DNA from: Streptomyces sp. V1I1
Lineage (GTDB): Bacteria > Actinomycetota > Actinomycetes > Streptomycetales > Streptomycetaceae
Assembly: GCF_030817355.1 (NCBI RefSeq)
Contig: NZ_JAUSZH010000001.1
Location: 4,501,501 to 4,565,500, forward strand
Direction: 5' to 3'
DNA: 64,000 nucleotides
Position 1 is the stretch's first letter, and each line of letters starts with the position of its first letter. This document shows, in pieces, positions 8,022 to 16,896 of the stretch. The notes beneath the pieces are model-generated. The model saw only the letters and a list, made by a program, of their open reading frames with translations, searched no databases and was not told where the DNA came from. The translations under genes were made by a program, and so were the position numbers.

Positions 8022-8125
8022 CGTCGAGGCTTCTTCGAAGCCGCTGCGCCCTCCCTCCCCCCAACTACCGCTGGGAGGTGCCCCCACCGACCACTACCCC
8101 TCGTCGAGGCTTCTTCGAAGCCGCT
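8022..8125. repeat. Pair of 24-bp direct repeats, each a small hairpin, upstream of groEL2
   Basis: An identical 24-bp sequence is found at 8022-8045 and 8102-8125, exactly 80 bp apart. Each copy contains GGCTTCTTCGAAGCC, a 6-bp stem with a 3-nt loop. The second copy abuts the first CIRCE element. Confidence 0.85.
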
Positions 8126-8150
8126 TGCACTCTCGGGGGTCGAGTGCTAA
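8124..8150. promoter_or_regulatory. CIRCE element 1 (HrcA operator)
   Basis: The right half GAGTGCTAA (8142-8150) matches the CIRCE consensus TTAGCACTC-N9-GAGTGCTAA exactly. The left half CTTGCACTC (8124-8132) is imperfect, and the spacer is 9 nt. HrcA binds this inverted repeat to repress groE genes until heat shock. Confidence 0.88.
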
Positions 8151-8158
8151 TCATTGCG

Positions 8159-9932
<1,774 letters not shown>

Positions 9933-9951
9933 TCCTGCGCGGATCGGCAGT

Positions 9952-11286
9952 TCACGCTGTACGGACCGAGGGCGGTACCCCCACTCCCAGGGGGGTGCCG
10001 CCCTCGGGCTTTTGCCCGGAGCGGCGGACCCACAGCAGGGCACCCGCCAGCAGAAGTGCGGCGCCGGGCAGCCAGGGCAGGGGCCCGGCCGGCAGGGCAC
10101 CGGCGACCAGGCCCGCCAGGGCGCCGGACGATTGCAGGGCGAGGGACTGTACGGACAGGGCGGTGGCCCGGCCTGTGCTGTCGACGCGGCGGTGCAGCAG
10201 GTCGTTCTTGTTCGGGCCCGCCGCGCCGAGTCCGAAGTAGACCAGGGCGTAGCCGGTGGCCGCGAGGGTGAGGGCGGCCGGGCCGTTCCACAGGACGGTC
10301 AGGCCGAGCAGCAGCAGGCCCGTCGCGCTCAGCCCGATGCCCGCCATGACGGCGCGTTCGCCGCTGCCCGTCAGCCGTGCGGTCAGTGGTGCGCAGTGGT
10401 TGCCGAGAGCGGTGCAGACAAATCCGGCGCAGGCGAGCGAGGCGAAGAGCACCGCGCCCGACTCGGGGGTGCCGGTCAGGTCGGCGGCGCGTCCTGGCGT
10501 GAGCAGTTCGATGGTGGCCAGGGCCGAGCCCGTCGCGCCGGCCGTCAGCAGCACTCGGCGGATCAGGAAGTCCCGCGCGCCCAGGCGCAGTCCGTCAAGC
10601 GCGGTGGCCGGTACGCCGCGCAGCACATCGCGCAAGGTGGGCCGCGGCCGGGGCGGCTCGGGCAGGGCGGTCAACACGTACGCCACGAAGACCAGTCCGA
10701 CGCCCGCGCCGAGCAGCGCGGGCACGGAGAGCGGCAGCACCAGTCCGGAGGTGGCGGTGGTCAGCCGTGCGCCCAGGTCCGGGCCGAGGCCGAGCAGCAG
10801 GGGCAGACCGCCGCCGAGCAGGGTGCCGACGGCGAGCGCGGCCGCGGAGGCGGTGCCGCCGCGGGCCAGCCCCGTGCGCAGTTCTGCGCCGGGGCCGGAG
10901 TGGGCCTGCACGGTGTCGACGTACCAGGCCTCGGCGGGTCCGCTCGACAGGGCGCGGCCGGAGCCCATCAGGGCCATGGCGACGGCGAGCGCCCAGACGG
11001 TGGTGCCCAGGGCCAGGAGGACGAGGGCGACCAGGTTGAGCACGCCCGCCGCGGCGAGCACGGTGCGGCGGCCGATGACGTCGGACAGGCCGCCGGTGGG
11101 CAGTTCGAGGGCTGAGACGGTGAGGGAGTGCACGGCGAAGAGCCCGCCGACGACCGCGAGGCCCATGCCGCGCTCGGTGAGGAGCAGCACCTGCGAGGGT
11201 ATGTACAGGCCAACCGGCAGCCAGAAGAGGAAGTTGACGGCGACGAAGCGGCGGCGCGCGGTACGGGCGTCCAGGGGCCCGGTCAT
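9952..11286 (-). CDS. MFS transporter
   Basis: A 444-residue major-facilitator protein with about 12 hydrophobic segments. The loop between segments 2 and 3 reads LPTGGLSDVIGRRTV, the classic MFS G-x-x-D-x-x-G-R-R signature. It probably exports a small molecule or drug by proton antiport. Its start overlaps the stop of the ArsR-type regulator by 4 nt (ATGA), so they form a translationally coupled pair and the regulator probably controls the pump. The 3' end overlaps the groEL2 terminator. The substrate is unknown. Confidence 0.87.
   Translation of the reverse strand: MTGPLDARTARRRFVAVNFLFWLPVGLYIPSQVLLLTERGMGLAVVGGLFAVHSLTVSALELPTGGLSDVIGRRTVLAAAGVLNLVALVLLALGTTVWALAVAMALMGSGRALSSGPAEAWYVDTVQAHSGPGAELRTGLARGGTASAAALAVGTLLGGGLPLLLGLGPDLGARLTTATSGLVLPLSVPALLGAGVGLVFVAYVLTALPEPPRPRPTLRDVLRGVPATALDGLRLGARDFLIRRVLLTAGATGSALATIELLTPGRAADLTGTPESGAVLFASLACAGFVCTALGNHCAPLTARLTGSGERAVMAGIGLSATGLLLLGLTVLWNGPAALTLAATGYALVYFGLGAAGPNKNDLLHRRVDSTGRATALSVQSLALQSSGALAGLVAGALPAGPLPWLPGAALLLAGALLWVRRSGQKPEGGTPLGVGVPPSVRTA
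9966..10007. terminator. Bidirectional terminator between groEL2 and the MFS gene
   Basis: The 17-bp stem arms begin CCGAGGGCGGTACCCCC, with one mismatch, and are followed by GCTTTTG on the plus strand. The hairpin lies inside the last codons of the convergent MFS gene. Confidence 0.85.
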
Positions 11287-11864
11287 GACGCGAGGGGGAG
11301 TCCGGCGGCCACGAGCACGACCTGCTCGGCGCGGGGATCACCCTCGTCGCGAGCTGCCAGTTCCTCCGCCGTACGGTCGAACACCTCCCACAGCTCGGTG
11401 AGCGACTCGGGGGTCAGCCGCAGGACCAGATCGGTGATGCCCGACGGCTCCACCCACTCCTGGCCGAGCCGGCCTGCCGCGACATCCGCCTCGTGCCGGC
11501 CGAGGGAACGCTCCAGGTGCTCGATCTGAACCCGGCGCGAGACGTTGACGAAGGCGCGGCTGCCGGGCGAGCCCTCCATCGCCGCGTTGCTCCACGCGGT
11601 GACGGAGTGCACCGCCTGCCAGCGCCGCTCCCGCCCGTCGCGCTGCTGGGCCTCCGCGACGAACGCGTACTTGGCGAGGACCCGCAGGTGGTAGCTGGTG
11701 GAGGCGGAGGACTCCCCGGTCCTGACCGCGAGTTCGCTCGCGGTGGCGGGGCCGTCCTGACGTAGCAGCCCGAGCAGCCGGATGCGCAACGGGTGTGTGA
11801 GGGCCTTCAGGGCTGCTGCGTCCCGCTCGGGGTCGAGGACGCGTTTCCGATCTTCGCTGACCAT
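11283..11864 (-). CDS. ArsR-family winged-helix regulator
   Basis: A 193-residue protein. The N-terminal winged helix covers roughly residues 15-85: LKALTHPLRIRLLGLLRQDG, then TASELAVRTGESSASTSYHL, the recognition helix. The C-terminal half is an alpha-helical region without the metal-binding cysteines of ArsR/SmtB, so it is more likely a non-metal 'helix-turn-helix domain' type. It is the first gene of a two-gene unit with the MFS pump and probably regulates that unit. An AT-poor leader lies upstream; no clear operator was seen. Confidence 0.85.
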   Translation of the reverse strand: MVSEDRKRVLDPERDAAALKALTHPLRIRLLGLLRQDGPATASELAVRTGESSASTSYHLRVLAKYAFVAEAQQRDGRERRWQAVHSVTAWSNAAMEGSPGSRAFVNVSRRVQIEHLERSLGRHEADVAAGRLGQEWVEPSGITDLVLRLTPESLTELWEVFDRTAEELAARDEGDPRAEQVVLVAAGLPLAS

Positions 11865-12254
11865 GAGGGGAGGGTAGAACGGTCAGGTCACAGTTGGGCT
11901 TCCCATCCGCCGGGGTGGGGAAGGCCCCACCCCCTAGAGGCCGGGAAGCCCGGTGGGAGCCCGGCCGTGGTTCCGCGAGGGTCTTCCCATGCGAATCCTC
12001 GGCAGCCGGACATCCGGCTTCACCACAGCGGCTCTCAGCCTCCCCGTCCTCGCGACGACGCGACATGGCTATGAAAACCGTGCAGCGCCATGCGGCTAGC
12101 CCGGCCACTATCCGGATTGAACACCTGCGCCGTGCCCTGCGTCTTCACGAGCTTCGCCGCAAGGCATGGTGACCAACGCGTCCAATCCACCAGGCATGCA
12201 TCAGGCCCCGGTATCGTCCCGCAAATGCGAGGCGGTACCGGGGCCTTTCCGCGT
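11865..12254. other. Intergenic region at the left border of the accessory island
   Basis: About 390 bp without a supported gene. It holds the presumed promoter of the ArsR/MFS pair at its left end and a hairpin at 12203-12246 (11-bp stem AGGCCCCGGTA/TACCGGGGCCT), a likely terminator for the leftward gene ending at 12255. A 35-codon open frame at 12065-12172 encodes a very basic peptide but has no ribosome site. Confidence 0.5.
12203..12246 (-). terminator. Terminator after the XRE-regulator unit
   Basis: The 11-bp perfect stem AGGCCCCGGTA/TACCGGGGCCT has a 22-nt loop and lies just past the stop at 12255 on the minus strand. Confidence 0.6.
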
Positions 12255-12503
12255 TTACGGCAGGCGCTTTACCACGATGTCCTCTTGAGGAATCAGGACG
12301 CACCTACCGTCATCCTTTTGGACGGTGGCGTATTCGCTGGTTTCGCTCTCAATCTGGCCGTGCCCTGTGTGGACACCCGTCCGGTACACGACTTCAACAC
12401 GCTTCCGCAGCTCACCGCTGCTGCCCCTCTTATGCTTCGATGGCCCGTAAATCTTCGTATGCCTCGCGCAGGTCGGACGCTTCCGGTAGTTTTTTCGCCT
12501 CAA
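12255..12503 (-). CDS. Small hypothetical protein downstream of the XRE regulator
   Basis: An open frame of up to 82 codons, read leftwards. The first ~25 codons overlap the end of the XRE-regulator gene in another frame and may not be translated. The part that looks protein-like is RKRVEVVYRTGVHTGHG and onward to the end DGRCVLIPQEDIVVKRLP, a possible small beta-sheet protein. No family was recognised. The best start is uncertain; ATG 12503 is given but a later non-ATG start is possible. Codon use is less GC-biased than in the core genes, matching the island. Confidence 0.5.
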   Translation of the reverse strand: MRRKNYRKRPTCARHTKIYGPSKHKRGSSGELRKRVEVVYRTGVHTGHGQIESETSEYATVQKDDGRCVLIPQEDIVVKRLP

Positions 12504-13644
12504 CGGCCTTGACGACTTCCAACGCTCGCCAGTGGTTCGACGGAACTACGCGCCCGCTGAGTATGGCTTTCTGTACGGAGGCGCAAGCTTCGTCTAGGCG
12601 GTTGTCCGCGAGGAGAACTAGCGACAGATCGATATTGGCCGACGCTACTCGACGCGGCCATTTGGTGATGTCATTGGATGGACTGAGGCGCGCGATAACC
12701 TCGCGTGCGTAGGGTTCTGCCGCAGCATCGCCCAGCCACGCGAGGGTAGTTGCTGTGTAGGCGAGTGCCTTTGCAGGGTCGTACTGGTAATGGTGCTCTG
12801 TGGGGCGCTCCGACGTACCGAGCGAGGCAGCCATTTTCTTTACCCGCTCGATTGCTGCATACGTTTCTTTGCCGTGGCCAAGCCTCGCCCGCGCGCGCCC
12901 CTCCTGGGCAGTTGCTTGAATCAGAGCAGAGGTTCCGGCAGGCGCAACGTCCTGGGCAATTTCCGAGAGTTCGAGTGCGCGCACGTAGTCACCATCTGTC
13001 AGCACGCGCCACGCGTCGGTTTCAAAGCACCACGCCTCAATCTCTCTATGTTCCGCTTGCTGGGCGAGAGTTGCGGCCGCTTGCAGCCTGGCCGTTGCGG
13101 CATCGGATTGTTTCAAGTCGATATGGAGCGTCGCGCCTAGCAGCGACAGCCAACCGCCAACGACCAGCAAACGCCGATGTTCGGCTAGCGTCTTTTTCGT
13201 ATCGAGTAGGCGCACGACATAGGATGAGTGGCGCCTTACGCGCTTCAAGAGTTCCTGTGGCGGAGACGCCGGGTAGGCCGTGGCCAACTCATCAAAGGCG
13301 CGCTCTAGGCGAGCGAGGGTTTCTGACCCGACGTCGCTCGCCTGTACCCGTCGCGCCAACTCCCAGGCGTCCATTTCGTCATCTTCGACAGGGGAGCCAT
13401 GCGAAATCCAGGAATCATCAAGTACCGGCGGGGGTACATCGGAGGCTAGCAATTCGTCCAATTCTCTGGACGTGAGTTGCAGGACCCTTGCCATTCTCGG
13501 GCGCTGATGCGGTTGGGGGTCAACCTCCCCCCGCTCCCAGCGTTGCACCGTAGTGCGATCCACTTTCAGGGCATCCGCGAATTGCTCTTGCGTGTGGCCG
13601 CACGCCTTCCGGCGCTGTGCTAGACGCTGCCGCTTGCCTGCCAT
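12430..13644 (-). CDS. XRE-family regulator with C-terminal TPR-like helices
   Basis: A 404-residue protein. Residues 5-60 are an XRE helix-turn-helix: LAQRRKACGHTQEQFADALKV followed by DRTTVQRWERGEVDP. The rest, from about residue 120, is alpha-helical with repeated Ala/Leu-rich pairs such as LLVVGGWLSLLGATLHID and YVRALELSEIAQDVAP. This resembles tetratricopeptide repeats that may sense a peptide or partner protein. The ATG at 13644 is preferred: GGGAGAG lies 7 bp upstream and the helix-turn-helix starts at once. It is divergent from a run of small genes, with a perfect palindrome between. GC content and codon use are lower than in neighbours, suggesting transfer. Confidence 0.85.
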   Translation of the reverse strand: MAGKRQRLAQRRKACGHTQEQFADALKVDRTTVQRWERGEVDPQPHQRPRMARVLQLTSRELDELLASDVPPPVLDDSWISHGSPVEDDEMDAWELARRVQASDVGSETLARLERAFDELATAYPASPPQELLKRVRRHSSYVVRLLDTKKTLAEHRRLLVVGGWLSLLGATLHIDLKQSDAATARLQAAATLAQQAEHREIEAWCFETDAWRVLTDGDYVRALELSEIAQDVAPAGTSALIQATAQEGRARARLGHGKETYAAIERVKKMAASLGTSERPTEHHYQYDPAKALAYTATTLAWLGDAAAEPYAREVIARLSPSNDITKWPRRVASANIDLSLVLLADNRLDEACASVQKAILSGRVVPSNHWRALEVVKAVEAKKLPEASDLREAYEDLRAIEA

Positions 13645-13702
13645 GCCGCTCTCCCGTCCGGGATGCCATCTGCCCTGGTCAGGGTACCGGGTGCCGCCAA
13701 CA

Positions 13703-13720
13703 TGCCGCATCAATGCGGCA
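13703..13720. promoter_or_regulatory. Perfect inverted repeat between divergent island genes
   Basis: TGCCGCAT-CA-ATGCGGCA is a perfect 8-bp inverted repeat with a 2-bp centre. It lies 59 bp upstream of the XRE-regulator ATG and 113 bp upstream of the rightward unit, a good position for an operator controlling both. Confidence 0.6.
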
Positions 13721-13832
13721 GTTCTGCCGTGGTGCAGTTGTCCAAGGGTCGGCAGCGTGGTCCGACGCAAGTACCCCAGCGACCGCGCTAACGGTCCTGG
13801 GGCGTGGCCGACGCTTCGAAGGAGCGACGACA

Positions 13833-14168
13833 GTGACAGATCATATCGCCCGCGCACTCGTTTGGGTGAGCGGGGTACTGCTAGGCCGGCGAGAGCTGGG
13901 CAGGCATCGCAGGCACTCCGTTCCGTCCGTCCAGCCTGTATTTCCGCGGGTCAAGCGGCAGCCGACGCCGGACGTTTGCGGCGCCCGACTGGTCGCAGCC
14001 CGCAGGCATCGAGCGAGGCGCGCCCCATGCGTGCCGACCCTGCCGGAGCCTCGCGCGCAGTGGTTCCCGCCTGCCCCCTGGGAACGGCCCCTGACCATGG
14101 TCCGGCCCTACGTGCTCGTCTCGCTGGGCGAAAAATCGCGCGATGCGGTGACCGGAAAGGGCGCCTAA
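13833..14168 (+). CDS. Hypothetical protein of the accessory island
   Basis: A 111-residue protein starting at GTG 13833 behind AAGGAG. The sequence is rich in Arg and Pro, with a conserved-looking end DRPL-like segment PLTMVRPYVLVSLGEKSRD. Proteins ending in a 'VRPYVL' motif are common next to XRE regulators in Streptomyces, from memory, but no function is known. It begins a tightly packed unit: the next start is 4 bp after its stop. It is divergent from the XRE-TPR regulator and is a likely target of it. Confidence 0.6.
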   Translation: MTDHIARALVWVSGVLLGRRELGRHRRHSVPSVQPVFPRVKRQPTPDVCGARLVAARRHRARRAPCVPTLPEPRAQWFPPAPWERPLTMVRPYVLVSLGEKSRDAVTGKGA

Positions 14169-14172
14169 TCAC

Positions 14173-14352
14173 GTGGCCACCATCACGATTGCTGTGTATC
14201 GGATCAATGGCGAGACAGGCGCCCGGACGGAAGTTCAGGGCAAGGCAACGCACCTGTGTCCCCCCGGCAATCCGTCGGATAAGGGATTCGGATTCCCGCC
14301 CTGCTCATGCCCGCCGTGCAAGGCAACTCGCCAGGCCCTGGGGGAATCATGA
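14173..14352 (+). CDS. 59-residue Cys/Pro-rich small protein
   Basis: GTG 14173 opens a 59-codon frame, 4 bp after the previous stop, and its TGA overlaps the next ATG (ATGA at 14349-14352). The tight spacing on both sides is the main support. The N-terminus VATITIAVYRINGETGARTE looks like a beta hairpin. The second half has four cysteines in CPPG, CSC and CPPC, which could bind zinc. No family was recognised. Confidence 0.6.
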   Translation: MATITIAVYRINGETGARTEVQGKATHLCPPGNPSDKGFGFPPCSCPPCKATRQALGES

Positions 14353-14576
14353 CCCGCTCAGTAATCCGATTCGTGAACCACACCATCCGGCACGTGCCGG
14401 AAGGCGGAGTCACGTTCGAGGCGTTCTGCACTGCGCCCAACTGTGCCGAGAATTCCGGCCCCCTGGACGACCAGGAAGCGGCACAGGCCTGGTGTCTACG
14501 CCATACCAGCAGCACTGGGCATGACGTGTTCCGCCGTGTCGTGACCGACCATGCGCGCGTGACGCGCGACGAGTAG
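14349..14576 (+). CDS. DUF7848-type small protein
   Basis: A 75-residue protein beginning MTRSVIRFVNHTIRHVPEG, with a pair of cysteines in FCTAPNCAENSG and then QAWCLRHTSSTGHDVFR. The start motif and the C-x-x-x-C ... WxLRH layout are those of the small DUF7848 family found in Streptomyces beside XRE and DUF397 genes. The role is unknown; a small metal-binding or partner-binding protein is possible. GGGGGAA precedes the ATG, which overlaps the stop of the upstream gene, so translation is probably coupled. Confidence 0.7.
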   Translation: MTRSVIRFVNHTIRHVPEGGVTFEAFCTAPNCAENSGPLDDQEAAQAWCLRHTSSTGHDVFRRVVTDHARVTRDE

Positions 14577-14641
14577 GCGCCCAGGCGCCCCAGCAAGAAG
14601 CCCGATGGCGGCCATTCCGGGCAAGGGCCGCAACGAATGCC

Positions 14642-14714
14642 CCCGTACCGGTCGCCGCCGTCCGGTACGGGCCGCGCCCCCAACTGTGCTTGCTGCTACC
14701 GCAGTTGGGGGCGC
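14642..14714 (+). terminator. Two consecutive hairpins inside the island
   Basis: The first hairpin pairs CCCGTACCG (14642-14650) with CGGTACGGG (14663-14671). The second pairs GCGCCCCCAACTG (14674-14686) with its perfect complement at 14702-14714. They follow the DUF7848 gene and precede the DUF397 gene by 56 bp. They may terminate the upstream unit or attenuate reading into the next genes. Confidence 0.7.
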
Positions 14715-14770
14715 TCTGCAATACGGCGCGGGGACCGATTCCCCGCCTTCAGAGGGAAGGGACAGGCACC

Positions 14771-14974
14771 ATGGACGCACCCGATTTCGAGTTCATCGGC
14801 ACGCAGGCGTGCCGTGACGCCAAGGTGAACAACTGCCCGCAGGTTGCATTGAACGTTCCGGGTGTCGTGGCGTTGCGGGACTCTGAGCGGCCCGACACCA
14901 TCGTCACCATGACGACGGACGGATGGGCGACGCTCGCCGCAGCCGTCAAGGCCGGAGAGTTCGATCTGAGGTAG
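14771..14974 (+). CDS. DUF397 domain protein
   Basis: A 67-residue protein. The segment VVALRDSERPDTIVTMTTDGW followed by KAGEFDLR is the DUF397 pattern (VAVRDSK... F...W..F...GEFD). The N-terminal half has two cysteines. DUF397 proteins are small partners of XRE regulators in Streptomyces, as in the WhiJ and Scr1/Scr2 systems, where the small protein modulates the regulator. Here the only nearby XRE protein is the TPR type at 12430-13644, not the more usual DUF5753 type. AAGGGACAGG precedes the ATG. Confidence 0.78.
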   Translation: MDAPDFEFIGTQACRDAKVNNCPQVALNVPGVVALRDSERPDTIVTMTTDGWATLAAAVKAGEFDLR

Positions 14975-14979
14975 GACGC

Positions 14980-15150
14980 ATGGAAGAGTGCCCCCACTGT
15001 CGCGCCGGATGCCCTGTGGACCCTGAGAACGGGCTGCCCTGGTGCGCACAGTGCGGGGCATTCTTCGCGCTCTCTGAGCCTGCCTGCCGTGGCTTGTGGT
15101 GGTGGCGCAACGCTGCCACCCGCGCACCTGTCCGGCCGCGCGAGCACTGA
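14980..15150 (+). CDS. 56-residue zinc-ribbon-like small protein
   Basis: ATG 14980 lies 5 bp after the DUF397 stop behind GAGGTAGGA. The first half MEECPHCRAGCP then GLPWCAQCGAFFALSEP has two C-x-x-C pairs about 20 residues apart, a clear zinc-ribbon layout. The C-terminus is short and Arg/Trp-rich (RGLWWWRNAATR). No named family was recognised. It ends the island's rightward unit; a hairpin follows immediately. Confidence 0.65.
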   Translation: MEECPHCRAGCPVDPENGLPWCAQCGAFFALSEPACRGLWWWRNAATRAPVRPREH

Positions 15151-15151
15151 C

Positions 15152-15197
15152 GCGCCTGACCCTGGAACGGTAACGGTCCGGTCTCGATGTCAGGCGC
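15152..15197 (+). terminator. Terminator at the right end of the island
   Basis: The 9-bp stem GCGCCTGAC/GTCAGGCGC begins 2 bp after the zinc-ribbon gene stop; inside it CGGTAACGGTCCGG can fold further. Confidence 0.65.
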
Positions 15198-15284
15198 CCA
15201 GGGGTGCACGCTACCTCGAAAACTGCCCGTTTCCCCAGGTCAGACCTATTAGTCTCTCGCAAGGTGAACCGGGCGGAGCCCCGG

Positions 15285-16853
15285 TTATGGGTTGACCGGG
15301 GTCGGTTCCTTCGTGGGCGCGGTCCGCGGCGGCGCTTCCGCGCCGTTGAGCTCATCCAGCATCCGCTTCGTAAAGCCGAACCAGTACGTCGCGACGAACC
15401 CCCCCGCGTAGCCGACCAGCAGCCCGCCCGCGTAGACCGCGATCGTCTCGCCCAGGCCGCTGTTGCCGTTGAGGAGCGGGAACAGGGCCCAGCCCGAAGG
15501 GCCGATCGCCGTGGAACCGACCTTGTCGCCCAGCATGTTGAACAGGCCGACGAAGCCGCCGCCGAACGCCCCGCCGACGCAGGCCGTGACGAACGGGCGG
15601 CCCAGCGGGAGCGAGACGCCGTAGATCAGCGGCTCGCCCACGCCCAGGAAACCGGCCGGGAGCGCGGACTTGATGGTGTTGCGGATCGAGGTGTTGCGGG
15701 GGAGCCGCAGATAGACCGCCGCCGCCGCGCCGACTTGGCCCGCGCCCGCCATCGCGAGGATCGGCAGCAGGACCGTGAAGCCCTGCTGCTCGATCAGCGT
15801 GGTGTGGATCGGGATCAGCGCCTGGTGCAGGCCGAGCATGACCAGCGGGAGGAAGAGGCCGCCGAGTACGAACCCCGCGCCCGCGCCGCCGTTGGCCAGC
15901 AGCCAGTCGGCGAAGTCGCCGATCGCGGTGGAGACCTCACCGGCCACGAACATCAGGCCGAAGATGGTGACCAGGCCGGAGACGAGGACCGTGAGGGTCG
16001 GGGTGAGAAGGACGTCGAGCGACTGAGGCACCGCGCGGCGGCACCACTTCTCCACGTGCACCGCGAGCACCGCCGCGCCCAGCGCGCCGAGCACGCCGCC
16101 CTGGCCCGGGGAGAGCTTCTGGCCGAAGGCCTCGATGTTCGCGACGCCCGGGAAGACGATGATCGCGGCGACCGCGCCACCCAGGATCGGCGTACCGCCG
16201 AACTCCTTCGCCGTGTTGTAGCCGACGAAGACCGCGATCAGCGACATGAAGCCGGACGCCATCGCGGCGAGCGAGGGGACCAGGGCCGGCAGCAGGCCGA
16301 GGTTGGTCAGCAGCCCGCCCAGACCGGCGATGATGCCGCAGCCGATGAGGGCTGGGATCAGCGGTACGAAGATGTTCGCGATACGGCGCAGGAAGAGCTT
16401 GAAGGGCGTTGAGTTCTTCGCCTTACGGGCCGCCTTGATGGCGGCGCCGTGGGCGGCCAGGTCCTCGGCCGTCCCGGGGGCGGTCCTGGGCCCGGTCCTG
16501 GGGCCGGTCCCGGGTGAGGTCCCCGGGGCGGTCCCGGGTCCGGCACCGGCGGCGGTCCTGGGTCCGGCACCGGCGGCGGTCCCAGGCGCCGCCGCCACCA
16601 GTGCCTCGAACTCCGGGGTGACCCGGGCGACCGTGCCCGGGCCAAGCACGATCTGGTACGTGTCGTCATCGACCACGCCCATGACGGCCGGGAGAGCCTT
16701 GAGAGCCTCGTCCTGCACGAGGGAACGGTCGTGCAGGCCGAGGCGGAGGCGGGTCATGCAGTGGGCGACTGAGGAGATGTTCCCGGCGCCGCCGACGAGG
16801 GGAAGGATCGCGGCGGCGATGGCGCTGTTCTTGTCTGCGGAGTCGGTTGCCAT
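15285..16853 (-). CDS. PTS transporter EIIBC, probably for N-acetylmuramic acid
   Basis: A 522-residue fused PTS permease. Residues 1-85 are the EIIB domain with phosphorylation cysteine in SVAHCMTRLRL near residue 33. Residues 150-510 are the EIIC membrane domain with about ten segments and the sugar-site region GVGEPLIYGVSLP. The two are joined by an unusual 60-residue linker of Gly, Pro, Thr and Ala repeats. It would take up and phosphorylate a sugar using HPr and a separate EIIA. The neighbouring murQ and RpiR-type regulator make MurNAc the most likely sugar, as for E. coli MurP. A murein-derived GlcNAc substrate is the alternative. Confidence 0.85.
   Translation of the reverse strand: MATDSADKNSAIAAAILPLVGGAGNISSVAHCMTRLRLGLHDRSLVQDEALKALPAVMGVVDDDTYQIVLGPGTVARVTPEFEALVAAAPGTAAGAGPRTAAGAGPGTAPGTSPGTGPRTGPRTAPGTAEDLAAHGAAIKAARKAKNSTPFKLFLRRIANIFVPLIPALIGCGIIAGLGGLLTNLGLLPALVPSLAAMASGFMSLIAVFVGYNTAKEFGGTPILGGAVAAIIVFPGVANIEAFGQKLSPGQGGVLGALGAAVLAVHVEKWCRRAVPQSLDVLLTPTLTVLVSGLVTIFGLMFVAGEVSTAIGDFADWLLANGGAGAGFVLGGLFLPLVMLGLHQALIPIHTTLIEQQGFTVLLPILAMAGAGQVGAAAAVYLRLPRNTSIRNTIKSALPAGFLGVGEPLIYGVSLPLGRPFVTACVGGAFGGGFVGLFNMLGDKVGSTAIGPSGWALFPLLNGNSGLGETIAVYAGGLLVGYAGGFVATYWFGFTKRMLDELNGAEAPPRTAPTKEPTPVNP
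16470..16600 (-). repeat. Degenerate repeats encoding the EIIB-EIIC linker
   Basis: Short G/C units related to GGTCCTGGG and GGTCCCGGG recur through the stretch. They encode runs such as AGAGPRTAAGAGPGT and GTGPRTGPRTAPGT. The sequence lies between two conserved domains and stays in frame. Confidence 0.75.
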
Positions 16854-16896
16854 GGGTGGGGGGTGCCTTGCTGTGGGGGGAAGTTCAGGGGGAAGT

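Noticed and set aside
12065..12172. A 35-codon frame encoding a basic peptide
   Set aside because: The peptide looks orderly (IRIEHLRRALRLHELRRK), but there is no ribosome site and no neighbour coupling, so it was not listed as a gene.
12255..15197. Integrative plasmid or prophage
   Set aside because: No integrase, excisionase, replication or transfer gene and no clear attachment repeats were found, so it is described only as an accessory island.
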